A DNA stretch of 5,443 bases from a bacterium UBA6115. GTDB taxonomy: Bacteria; Bacillota_A; Clostridia; Christensenellales; Aristaeellaceae. Below, piece after piece: positions 1 through 5,443 of this stretch. Under the pieces are notes generated by a model. That model did not search any database and had not been told where the DNA came from. It saw only the letters and a program-made list of their open reading frames with translations. Numbering within the stretch: the stretch's first letter is position 1; every line of letters begins with the position of its first letter. Where the stretch lies: assembly GCA_002428405.1 (NCBI GenBank), contig DIWD01000069.1:1-5443 (forward strand), read 5' to 3'. A program made the position numbers and the translations under genes.

Positions 1-499
1 CGCCGGATATCCTGACGGCGCGATGTTCGCCATCCTGTTTGACACGCGCGATTTCTATGAGGCGGCAAGGGGCCGGGGCATCCAGCTGTTGACCTACCGC
101 GAATCAAACGATCTGGCCGCGGTCGTGCAGGATCAGCTGTCTGATGGCAACTATTACGGCGCGATGAGGGATTATGTGCGCTATGTCAGAAGGCTGCTGA
201 TCCCGCCGACACCTGTTGAACGCACAATCGAACTGGCGCCTTTCATCCTCATCGGCGGCCTGGTCATCGGTCTCATCTACGCCCTGATTTTAAAAAGCAA
301 ACTGAAAATTGCCAAATTCAAGCAAGGCGCGGAGGCCTATGTGCTGAGGGATTCCCTGAACATCACGCAGTCGGATGACATCTATCTCTACCAGACCGTC
401 ACCCGGACCAGAATCCAGTCCAGCAGCGGCGGGGGCGGCGGGTTCTCCACCGGTAGCCGCGGCGGCACCTCCTATGGCGGCAGGGGCGGTAAATTTTAG
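1..499 (+). CDS. TPM-domain membrane protein, C-terminal part (5' end outside window)
   Basis: The reading frame is open from base 2 at the left edge, so the gene starts upstream; the ATG at 23 is internal. The visible 165 residues begin with the end of a TPM domain (DGAMFAILFDTRDFY, then a G-rich turn), matching the stretch of that family where a 'DG-hydrophobic-DxRD-Y' strand occurs. Next come a charged helix, one membrane segment (about residues 79-97, FILIGGLVIGLIYALIL), a basic KSKLK stop-transfer patch, a short soluble region, and a Ser/Gly-rich tail ending in GGRGGKF. Family members usually have a signal peptide, an extracytoplasmic TPM domain, one helix and a Gly-rich tail. By that topology the tail here would be cytoplasmic. 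TPM domains have been linked to phosphatase activity and to photosystem II repair in plants, but the role of the bacterial membrane forms is unsettled. The gene converges with the cyclase gene. The family call is fairly sure; the function is not known. Confidence 0.82.
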   Translation, partial: AGYPDGAMFAILFDTRDFYEAARGRGIQLLTYRESNDLAAVVQDQLSDGNYYGAMRDYVRYVRRLLIPPTPVERTIELAPFILIGGLVIGLIYALILKSKLKIAKFKQGAEAYVLRDSLNITQSDDIYLYQTVTRTRIQSSSGGGGGFSTGSRGGTSYGGRGGKF

Positions 500-540
500 C
501 TGAAGGAGAATAACTGTCTCCCAAAAATGAGTCTTTAAGT

Positions 541-580
541 AAAAAACCCTCTCCGGTTCCAGGAGACCCGGAGAGGGTTT
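541..580 (-). terminator. Intrinsic terminator of the GGDEF gene, perhaps bidirectional
   Basis: Bases 544-556 (AAACCCTCTCCGG) and 568-580 are exact inverted repeats, giving a 13-bp stem with an 11-nt loop. On the minus strand the stem ends in a run of six T (546-541, the inner three also being part of the stem), a classic Rho-independent signal 15 nt past the stop codon of the cyclase gene. On the + strand the stem is followed by TTTCAAAGTTT, a weaker U-tract. It may still help end the convergent TPM gene, which has no other obvious terminator. Confidence 0.9.
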
Positions 581-594
581 CAAAGTTTATGCGG

Positions 595-2904
595 TTATAA
601 TTCTCTCAGGGCGCTGGCGCGTTTTTGTTTCTTCTGGTTATACAGATTGCGGTCAGCCTCATTGATGAATACGCTGATTTCCATCCCTACTTTGCAGGTG
701 AACTCAGCAATCCCAACAGAAATTTCAACGCAGAACGGCTTGCCGGACTTTTTGTTGTACTCATCAAAGGCGTTTTTTAGCCTTTCTTCGAAAATATGGC
801 GGAAATCAGGGTTCTCCGTGATGAACAGGCCGATAAACTCATCCCCGCCCAGGCGCGCGATCAGGTCCTTGCTCCGCACCGACTTTTTCAGGATTTCACT
901 GACTGCTATGAGCGCCTCATCCCCGGCGGCATGGCCAAATGTATCATTGATCTGCTTGAGGTTGTCCAGATCCATAAAGGCGCAGAAGGCAGGCTTTCCC
1001 GCTTTCTCACGGTTCATGTTGATCGCGCGCTCAATGAAGCCGCGGCGGTTGTAAATGCCGGTCATATCGTCATATTCGGAAAGGAAATTAAGGATTTCAA
1101 TCCGCTCTCTGATGCGCTCCAGCTCATTGATGACGATTTTCTCTTTTCTCTTCAGGTCAAGGAAATTGATCAGGATGCCAAGCTGCAGGCCGATCACATG
1201 AAGGATGGGATTCTTTTCCCTGTTTGCCTCACACAGCAGGATGCCGTACTGCACGTCCCCTGAAAAGATGCTGAAGGTGATCAGCTGGCTGTCATCGTCC
1301 AAATCGGGCAGGTTCCGTATCGTATGCTGCTGGTCAATGGCAGGCATCCGGGACCGCGGATAGGACCTTGACACGCCTTTGCTGAGATAGGCGGCCAGCA
1401 TCAGCCTGTTTGGGCTGCTTTTCAGGCTGGCGTCCTTTAGGAGCCCCGGCTCAGGAAGCAGGCAGATGTACACCTTCTCCAGCCCAATTTTCCCAAGCCT
1501 TTCAACAACGCTGCGGAAGACACTTTCATCCTCATCGTCCAGAACAACCAGGTCCCGGATAAACTCCGGAACAAACCAGGCCTGGCTGCGGAACGCCTCA
1601 AACCGCTTTGCTGCCTCCCGCACTTCAAAAGCATATAGGAATCCTTGAAAATTCAGAAGAGTCTGATGCAGTTTTCCAGCTACCGGCCGGGAAGGTATCT
1701 GCTGTGTCTGCAGAAGGTAGGTATGAAGCCGTCCGGCAATCAAAGCGCTGGTGCTGCTCAACTGCCTCGCATACTCGGTGAGCTGTGCATCAACCTCCTG
1801 CTCATCATAGGGGGAGTTCAGAATATTCAGCGTGAGTGAAACAGCGTATTCCAGCAGTTGGCTGATCAGAGCCGACTGGTTCTCATGCCCCTCCTGCGCG
1901 TAATGCCTCATGAGGTCCGCGCGCATTCTTCCCGTTACATCTTCAAGGTATTGCTTGTCCTCAATGGCGTCGGAATTAAAACACCTTGTTTCTGCGGTAT
2001 GAACACAGCCGCATGAGTTCCTGATGCGCAGGCTGGTTTTCAGCTTGACGGACTCAAGATGTTTCCCTTCGGTCAGGGCAATGGCATTTTTGACTGCCGT
2101 GCTGCCTGAGAACCACGCATTCTGCGCGATGGTGGTCAGCGGCGGCATCATGGTACGCCCTGTGGTGAAGTTGTCAAATCCCGTGACCGCGATGTCACGG
2201 CCTACCTGAAGGCCGTGGTCCGCGCAGACTTTATAGGCAGCTCTTGCCATTTCATCATTGCACAGCATGATGGCCTCAAGACCGGGGTAATCTGACAGCA
2301 GCTGATTGACTTCATTGGTGATAAAGCCCGAGAGGTCGCCGTAGTACACCATGCCTTTCTCAACAGGAATACCATGCTTCTTCATGGTATCCCGGTACGC
2401 CCGCTCCCGCACCCTGGCATCAGGATGTTCCTTCGGGCCGGAAATATAAGCGATCTTCCTGTAGCCGTGGTGGACTACAAGGTGATCAGCGCACTCACAC
2501 ATGCTGCTGTAATTGTCTATCGTGATGCTGGTCCTTTTGGGTCCCGGCACTTTCAGTTCCTCATGGAGCATGACATAGGCGGTTCCCTCAAAGCGTTTGA
2601 AGAACTGTGCATAATCCTCATCGCTGAGAAATCCCGAGAGCGAACCGCAGGAGATGATGAATGCGTCCGCACCTACCAAACCAACATAATCGTAAATGCT
2701 GTTGTAAAGGGTAACCGATTGGTGCTCCTTGTCCGGATCAAACGGATCGGCGTGCTTTTGCTTGCCGGTCATGTAGATGAGCTGAACGCCTTCATTCCGG
2801 GCGGCTTCATTCATGCCATCCATCAGCTCATTGGTAAAGTCATAGCTGACATCGCCAATCATGACACAGATTGTTTTCCCTTTTTCAGGTTCTTTTTTTG
2901 CCAT
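595..2904 (-). CDS. LacI-type sensor / GGDEF diguanylate cyclase
   Basis: This 769-residue protein is predicted to make c-di-GMP from two GTP under control of a bound small molecule. Residues about 11-300 form a LacI/PBP1-like ligand domain: an ICVMIGDVS first strand, a GYRKIAYISGP strand, CNDEMARAAY, the signature VTGFDNF, PPLTTIAQN, and the closing NSCGC. There is no helix-turn-helix before it, and no signal peptide or membrane segment, so it should sense a cytoplasmic ligand. Residues 301-570 are less clear; about 470-575 looks GAF-like. A charged helix (582-612) leads into the GGDEF domain: DDMTGIYNRR (612-621), metal ligand D645, N653, D662 and the intact RLGGDEF (G686-F690). RSKD (677-680) lies five residues before GGDEF, the position of the inhibitory I-site. 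No EAL domain is present. The start has a Shine-Dalgarno AAGGAG (2914-2919), 9 nt upstream. The architecture is known in Clostridia; the ligand is unknown. Confidence 0.93.
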   Translation of the reverse strand: MAKKEPEKGKTICVMIGDVSYDFTNELMDGMNEAARNEGVQLIYMTGKQKHADPFDPDKEHQSVTLYNSIYDYVGLVGADAFIISCGSLSGFLSDEDYAQFFKRFEGTAYVMLHEELKVPGPKRTSITIDNYSSMCECADHLVVHHGYRKIAYISGPKEHPDARVRERAYRDTMKKHGIPVEKGMVYYGDLSGFITNEVNQLLSDYPGLEAIMLCNDEMARAAYKVCADHGLQVGRDIAVTGFDNFTTGRTMMPPLTTIAQNAWFSGSTAVKNAIALTEGKHLESVKLKTSLRIRNSCGCVHTAETRCFNSDAIEDKQYLEDVTGRMRADLMRHYAQEGHENQSALISQLLEYAVSLTLNILNSPYDEQEVDAQLTEYARQLSSTSALIAGRLHTYLLQTQQIPSRPVAGKLHQTLLNFQGFLYAFEVREAAKRFEAFRSQAWFVPEFIRDLVVLDDEDESVFRSVVERLGKIGLEKVYICLLPEPGLLKDASLKSSPNRLMLAAYLSKGVSRSYPRSRMPAIDQQHTIRNLPDLDDDSQLITFSIFSGDVQYGILLCEANREKNPILHVIGLQLGILINFLDLKRKEKIVINELERIRERIEILNFLSEYDDMTGIYNRRGFIERAINMNREKAGKPAFCAFMDLDNLKQINDTFGHAAGDEALIAVSEILKKSVRSKDLIARLGGDEFIGLFITENPDFRHIFEERLKNAFDEYNKKSGKPFCVEISVGIAEFTCKVGMEISVFINEADRNLYNQKKQKRASALREL

Positions 2905-2991
2905 CAGTTTTGTCTCCTTGCGCGACCAATCGCATGCATAACTAAATTGCTCGCTTTGAACAGAAAATGATTATCGTAACAATCTTTATCT

Positions 2992-3020
2992 AATGTACAT
3001 ATTTTTCTGCATATTGTCAA
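2992..3020 (-). promoter_or_regulatory. Sigma-A promoter of the GGDEF gene
   Basis: On the minus strand a perfect -35 TTGACA (3015-3020) is followed by a 17-bp spacer and TACATT (2992-2997, four of six matches to TATAAT). Transcription would start near 2985, giving an untranslated leader of about 80 nt. The promoter lies between the tRNA terminator and the cyclase gene, so the cyclase is probably its own unit. The leader is A+T-rich and shows no c-di-GMP riboswitch core that I can recognise. Confidence 0.75.
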
Positions 3021-3065
3021 CATGGAATCATTGGACAGACTCAATGGCTGCATAGAAAACGTCAG

Positions 3066-3101
3066 TAAAAACCGCTGAGAGCTATTATCTTTCAGCGGTT
3101 T
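3066..3101 (-). terminator. Intrinsic terminator of tRNA-Pro
   Basis: Bases 3069-3078 (AAACCGCTGA) and 3092-3101 are exact inverted repeats: a 10-bp stem with a 13-nt loop. On the minus strand the stem closes into TTTTTACTG. It lies 5 nt past the CCA end of the tRNA, so the tRNA is transcribed alone, separately from the cyclase downstream. Confidence 0.88.
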
Positions 3102-3106
3102 CCGGT

Positions 3107-3183
3107 TGGTCTGGGTGGAGAGATTTGAACTCTCGGCCTCTTGAACCCCATTCAAGCACGCTACCAAGCTGCGCTACACCCAG
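3107..3183 (-). tRNA. tRNA-Pro (anticodon GGG), CCA end encoded
   Basis: The minus strand folds as a complete tRNA. The acceptor stem CTGGGTG (3177-3183) pairs in full with CACCCAG (3111-3117). The D arm is GCGC-AGCTTGGTA-GCGT. The anticodon stem CTTGA/TCAAG closes the loop ATGGGGT, which has U33, anticodon GGG (3147-3149) and G37. The T arm is GAGAG-TTCAAAT-CTCTC. The discriminator A is followed by an encoded CCA (3107-3109). The anticodon reads CCC and CCU proline codons, and the body closely resembles standard bacterial tRNA-Pro. The 32-38 pair is A-U, an uncommon choice. The gene has its own promoter and terminator and no other tRNA beside it. Confidence 0.96.
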
Positions 3184-3184
3184 A

Positions 3185-3203
3185 CAGGCGCGTTTCAGGC
3201 GCG
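3185..3203 (-). repeat. Short tandem repeat in the tRNA-Pro leader
   Basis: The 8-base unit CAGGCGCG (+ strand) occurs at 3185-3192 and 3196-3203, with a third copy at 3276-3283 beyond the promoter. The first two lie in the predicted leader between the transcription start and the mature 5' end of the tRNA, which RNase P would remove. The copies are seen directly; any role is unknown and chance is possible. Confidence 0.35.
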
Positions 3204-3209
3204 AAAGGA

Positions 3210-3238
3210 ATCGTACCAAAGCCTTTCTGCCTTGTCAA
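3210..3238 (-). promoter_or_regulatory. Sigma-A promoter of tRNA-Pro
   Basis: On the minus strand a perfect -35 TTGACA (3233-3238) is followed by a 17-bp spacer and TACGAT (3210-3215, four of six matches to TATAAT). Transcription would begin near 3203, leaving a leader of about 20 nt before the tRNA. The -35 box and spacing are the same as in the cyclase promoter. Confidence 0.75.
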
Positions 3239-3241
3239 GCG

Positions 3242-3273
3242 AAAAACACGGCTGATCTGGAAATTTAGCCATG
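3242..3273 (-). terminator. Probable intrinsic terminator of the acetyltransferase gene
   Basis: On the minus strand CATGGCT (3267-3273) can pair with AGCCGTG (3247-3253) through seven pairs, one of them T·G, around a 13-nt loop. Five T follow at once (3246-3242). It lies about 45 nt past the acetyltransferase stop codon. The stem is short, so it may be only partly efficient. The T run ends three bases before the -35 box of the tRNA promoter. Confidence 0.5.
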
Positions 3274-3315
3274 GTCAGGCGCGTCCAACCTTGCATATTT
3301 TTCAGCAGGTTTCCT

Positions 3316-4440
3316 TCAGATATCCATCCTGTACATGCGGTAACGCCTGTAAAGCCTGCCGCCTGCAGACCTGGTGTTATTGACGGAAACGATGTGCGTC
3401 TCATCCACAAGGGACCCTTCCACGTTTTTGATGCCAAGTCTCTTTGCGCCATCCACCGCTTCCGCCATCAGGACCGTGTTCACGGCCATGTTCTGATACT
3501 CAGGAACAACATATTGAATGGGGCAGCGCGCGGTGCGGATATTGGGTGTCTTAAGCACTCTGCGCAGCCAGTTCCAGGGCGTTGCGCGCCCAGAGGTTCC
3601 AAGCACTGCCGGAGTCCCGTCCAACAGGCCAATCACACAGCCGATTGGGCGTTGGCCAGCATATGCCATGACCGCAGCCTGGTTGCGCAGCCAGGGCCTG
3701 ACACGGCGGAACAGCTCCAGCAGATCCTCCGGCGATGGCATATACACGCCCGGTTCATCCGGGGTGGCCTCACAGATGACAGCGGAGATGTCCTGTGCGG
3801 CTCGGATCAGGTTGCCGCGCGAGAAATCCAGATGCTCGATCCGAAAGCCGAAACGCTGGCGGATGCGGTCCGCCATGGGCAGGATACGTTCGACCGGGAT
3901 TTTCTCCGTGGGGATGTCATAGGCAAGGTAATCCCTCCACTTTACAAACCCGTACTTTTCAAGCATCTGCGGAAGCGCCGCGCTGTTATAAGCGTTTTCA
4001 AGCACCGGAGGGCCATCAAAACCATCAACCAGCACGCCGCGGTTGAGCAGGTCATACCTGGGCGCGACAGGTCCGTACAGCTGCTTTACCCCATGTTCGC
4101 GCAGGAAACGCGTCGCGGGGTCTAGGACAGCCTGCGCATATTCATAGTTCTCGTAGGATTCAAACAGGCTGATGTATCCGGATTGTTCACCCAGCCGTGA
4201 GGAATGGCGCAGATCGATGCCCGCCAGCACACGCGCCACAGGCGTTTCGTCATCATATGCCAGGAACATGCGTTGGATCCCCCGGGAGAAGAAATCGTTG
4301 CCAATACCCATCAAGGCGCGGGTCAACTCACGGCGCCGGGGGGGCGCCCAGTTCAGGTCCTTTTTATAAATGTCAAAAGGCAGTTGGATAAAAGGCTTCA
4401 GCGCCCTGCGATTTGGCTTTACAATCTCAACGTGTATCAT
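3316..4440 (-). CDS. GNAT-like N-acetyltransferase, YghO type
   Basis: The protein has 374 residues, is cytoplasmic, and has no signal peptide or membrane segment. The N-terminal half carries the pattern of the YghO-like family: FIQLPFDIYKKDLNWAPP (17-34), MFLAYDDETPVARVLAGID (58-76), YISLFES (89-95), YGPVAPRYDLLNRGVLVDGF (122-141), then PPV..NAYN and KYGFVKWRDYLAY. The C-terminal half (about 255-372) ends with a GNAT-like fold: VVPEYQNMAVNTVLMAEAV (311-329), the acetyl-CoA-binding region, and SVNNTRSAGGRLYRRYRMY. The family is thought to consist of acyl-CoA-dependent transferases, but substrates have not been established. The ATG at 4440 is supported by GGAGG (4449-4453), 8 nt upstream. The gene has its own promoter but could also receive read-through from lon-engB, since no terminator is seen after engB. 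The family call is firm; the acceptor substrate is unknown. Confidence 0.85.
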   Translation of the reverse strand: MIHVEIVKPNRRALKPFIQLPFDIYKKDLNWAPPRRRELTRALMGIGNDFFSRGIQRMFLAYDDETPVARVLAGIDLRHSSRLGEQSGYISLFESYENYEYAQAVLDPATRFLREHGVKQLYGPVAPRYDLLNRGVLVDGFDGPPVLENAYNSAALPQMLEKYGFVKWRDYLAYDIPTEKIPVERILPMADRIRQRFGFRIEHLDFSRGNLIRAAQDISAVICEATPDEPGVYMPSPEDLLELFRRVRPWLRNQAAVMAYAGQRPIGCVIGLLDGTPAVLGTSGRATPWNWLRRVLKTPNIRTARCPIQYVVPEYQNMAVNTVLMAEAVDGAKRLGIKNVEGSLVDETHIVSVNNTRSAGGRLYRRYRMYRMDI

Positions 4441-4476
4441 ATACGCTTCCTCCGCCGTACCGTCCTGATATAGCCG

Positions 4477-4505
4477 AGTATACCATCGCAGCGCCTGGAT
4501 GGCAA
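4477..4505 (-). promoter_or_regulatory. Extended -10 sigma-A promoter of the acetyltransferase gene
   Basis: On the minus strand TTGCCA (4500-4505, five of six matches) is followed by a 17-bp spacer and TATACT (4477-4482, five of six matches). A TG lies one base before the -10, making it an extended -10. The start would fall near 4470, giving a leader of about 30 nt that carries the GGAGG site. It fits in the 87-bp gap after engB. Confidence 0.75.
4481..4504 (-). promoter_or_regulatory. Inverted repeat overlapping the acetyltransferase promoter (possible operator)
   Basis: On the minus strand TGCCATC (4498-4504) and GATGGTA (4481-4487) are inverted repeats with six Watson-Crick pairs and one G·T, separated by 10 bases. 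One arm covers most of the -35 box and the other runs into the -10 box. A repressor bound here would block the polymerase. There is no T run after it, so it is not a terminator. The operator role is inference. Confidence 0.3.
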
Positions 4506-4527
4506 CGAAAGCGCCATAGTCTTCCTT

Positions 4528-5112
4528 TCAGCCGGCCAGAGCCTCTTGGATTGCGTTGAGCAGCCTGTCACGCCCCTCGCCGGTTGAGGAAGACATGGGG
4601 ATGATTTCCCAGGGCTGCACCGCCAGGCTTCCGGCCAGCCGCGGCAGCATCCGGCCCTGCTGGGCACGGGAAAGCTTATCCGCCTTGGTTGCGACAACGC
4701 GGAAAGGCAGACCTTTTTGGAACAGGAATGCGTTCATCTGCCTGTCGCCCTCCGAGGGATCGTGGCGGATGTCGGCCAGGTGCAGAACCAGCTTTAAATG
4801 CTCCGCCTGGCTGAAGTATTCCTCCATCATCTTCCCCCACCCCTGCTGCTCCTTTTTGGATACATTGGCATAGCCGTAACCAGGCAGGTCAATCAGGTGA
4901 AAGGCCTCATTGATCAAAAAAACGTTGATGAGGCGGGTCTTGCCGGGAGTCCTGCTGGTCTTGGCCAGGTTCCTGACGTGGCAGAGGCTGTTGATGAGGC
5001 TGCTTTTGCCCACATTGCTCCGGCCCGAGACAGCGATCTGCGGCAGACCGATTCCGGGAAATTCACCATAACGGGGCAAGCTGATGATGAAGCGGGCTGA
5101 TTTAATGATCAT
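4528..5112 (-). CDS. engB: Ribosome biogenesis GTPase EngB (YsxC/YihA)
   Basis: EngB is a TRAFAC-class GTPase needed for late assembly of the 50S ribosomal subunit. The 194-residue length is usual. All G motifs are visible: the P-loop GRSNVGKS (30-37) and following SL; the G2 region SRTPGKT (53-59); G3 DLPGYGYA (75-82); the family's ADIRHDP (113-119); G4 TKAD (142-145); and G5 SSS (174-176). The opening [12 protein letters not shown] matches the family's short N-terminal strand, which fixes the start. The start ATG overlaps the lon stop codon as ATGA, and no good Shine-Dalgarno site precedes it (the minus strand reads GCTTTCCTT). Translation is therefore probably coupled to lon. The lon-ysxC order is the one found in Bacillus subtilis. 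Confidence 0.97.
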   Translation of the reverse strand: MIIKSARFIISLPRYGEFPGIGLPQIAVSGRSNVGKSSLINSLCHVRNLAKTSRTPGKTRLINVFLINEAFHLIDLPGYGYANVSKKEQQGWGKMMEEYFSQAEHLKLVLHLADIRHDPSEGDRQMNAFLFQKGLPFRVVATKADKLSRAQQGRMLPRLAGSLAVQPWEIIPMSSSTGEGRDRLLNAIQEALAG

Positions 5113-5443
5113 AAGGAAAGCAACGCGAGCGAAATGACCTCGTCCGCGGTAAGGGCATAATGGATGGTGAAGGCATTTCGGATATATTCCGGCAGTTCCG
5201 CGACATCCTTTTTATTCTCCATCGGCAGCACAAGCTCCTTCATTTTGGCGCGGTAGGCCGCCAGCATCTTTTCCTTGACCCCGCCGATAGGCAATACACG
5301 GCCTCCCAAAGTGATTTCCCCCGTCATTGCCAGATCCTGGCGCACCTTGCGCCCGGATAGCGCGGACACCATTGCCACAGTCATGGTGACGCCCGCGGAA
5401 GGGCCATCCTTGGGCACTGCGCCTTCGGGAACGTGGATGTGGA
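5109..5443 (-). CDS. lon: Lon ATP-dependent protease, C-terminal end (5' part outside window)
   Basis: The frame is open to the right edge, so only about the last 110 residues are seen. They are the end of the Lon proteolytic domain, beginning [17 protein letters not shown]. The Ser of PKDGPSAG is the catalytic serine. The second Lys of GGVKEKML, 43 residues later, fits the catalytic lysine, so the Ser-Lys dyad is intact. The [15 protein letters not shown] strand-turn is also typical. The protein ends in [11 protein letters not shown], the usual C-terminal helix. Lon is a hexameric AAA+ protease that degrades misfolded and some regulatory proteins in the cytoplasm. A GTG in this stretch (5415-5417) encodes an internal Val, not a start. 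The stop codon overlaps the engB start. The gene could be lonA; the N-terminal domain that would separate it from other Lon forms is not in the window. Confidence 0.96.
   Translation of the reverse strand, partial: HIHVPEGAVPKDGPSAGVTMTVAMVSALSGRKVRQDLAMTGEITLGGRVLPIGGVKEKMLAAYRAKMKELVLPMENKKDVAELPEYIRNAFTIHYALTADEVISLALLSL

Noticed and set aside
505..521. Small hairpin GGAGA/TCTCC after the TPM gene
   Set aside because: It has a 5-bp stem without a T run, so it is weak as a terminator. The 13-bp hairpin just beyond it is a better candidate.
2374..2970. Plus-strand open frame of 198 codons opposite the start of the cyclase
   Set aside because: It is a shadow of the LacI-type domain, has no recognisable family, and runs through the cyclase start site and into its leader.
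2905..2991. Possible c-di-GMP riboswitch in the cyclase leader
   Set aside because: The leader of about 80 nt is A+T-rich and lacks the conserved GEMM core. Only a 4-bp hairpin (2922-2933) is seen close to the Shine-Dalgarno site.
2904..3167. Minus-strand open frame of 87 codons running from the tRNA to the cyclase start
   Set aside because: It begins inside the tRNA gene, and its first residues (GVQEAESSNLSTQ) are the usual product of translating a tRNA. It crosses a terminator and a promoter, so it is not a gene.
3107..3183. tRNA gene as an integration site for a mobile element
   Set aside because: No integrase, phage gene or repeat of the tRNA 3' end was seen in the window, and the flanking genes are ordinary chromosomal ones.
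3271..4125. Plus-strand open frame of 284 codons opposite the acetyltransferase
   Set aside because: It is antisense to a gene with clear family motifs, and its product is Arg/His/Pro-rich with no recognisable domain, as expected from a shadow frame in G+C-rich DNA.
4437..4517. Minus-strand 26-codon frame in the engB-acetyltransferase gap, with AAGGAAG before its ATG and a stop overlapping the next start
   Set aside because: The spacing from AAGGAAG to the ATG is only 3 nt, the product is a basic peptide with no recognisable features, and the predicted promoter start (about 4470) lies after its ATG. It could be translated only on read-through from lon-engB. A chance frame is more likely.

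Overview
The window looks like a piece of a chromosome from a member of the Bacillota, most likely a Clostridia-type anaerobe of moderately high G+C content. Three things suggest this. The end of lon runs directly into engB (ysxC), as in Bacillus and its relatives. The diguanylate cyclase has a cytoplasmic LacI-type sugar-sensor domain, an architecture common in Clostridia. The promoters, Shine-Dalgarno sites and intrinsic terminators are all close to Gram-positive sigma-A consensus. The taxonomic call is inference; no rRNA or species marker is present.

Layout, left to right. On the + strand, positions 1-499 hold the 3' end of a TPM-domain membrane protein gene. A 13-bp terminator hairpin (544-580) separates it from a convergent gene. 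Everything else is on the minus strand, so its order of transcription is right to left. It begins with the 3' end of lon (5443-5109). Lon overlaps engB (5112-4528) by the four bases ATGA. After an 87-bp gap with its own extended -10 promoter comes a GNAT-like N-acetyltransferase of the YghO type (4440-3316). This is followed by a probable terminator, then a tRNA-Pro(GGG) gene (3183-3107) with its own promoter and terminator. Last is a 769-residue LacI-sensor/GGDEF diguanylate cyclase (2904-595), with a consensus promoter about 80 nt upstream of its start.

The minus-strand genes are therefore four short transcription units rather than one operon: lon-engB (possibly reading through into the acetyltransferase), the acetyltransferase, tRNA-Pro, and the cyclase. 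Lon and EngB are housekeeping functions (protein quality control and large ribosomal subunit assembly). The cyclase probably couples an intracellular small molecule, perhaps a sugar, to c-di-GMP synthesis. The TPM protein is an envelope protein of unclear role.

I saw no mobile element, CRISPR array, toxin-antitoxin pair or phage gene. I did not find a convincing new system. The points most worth checking are the HTH-less LacI-GGDEF sensor, a dyad overlapping both elements of the acetyltransferase promoter, and the A32-U38 / GGGG anticodon loop of the tRNA.
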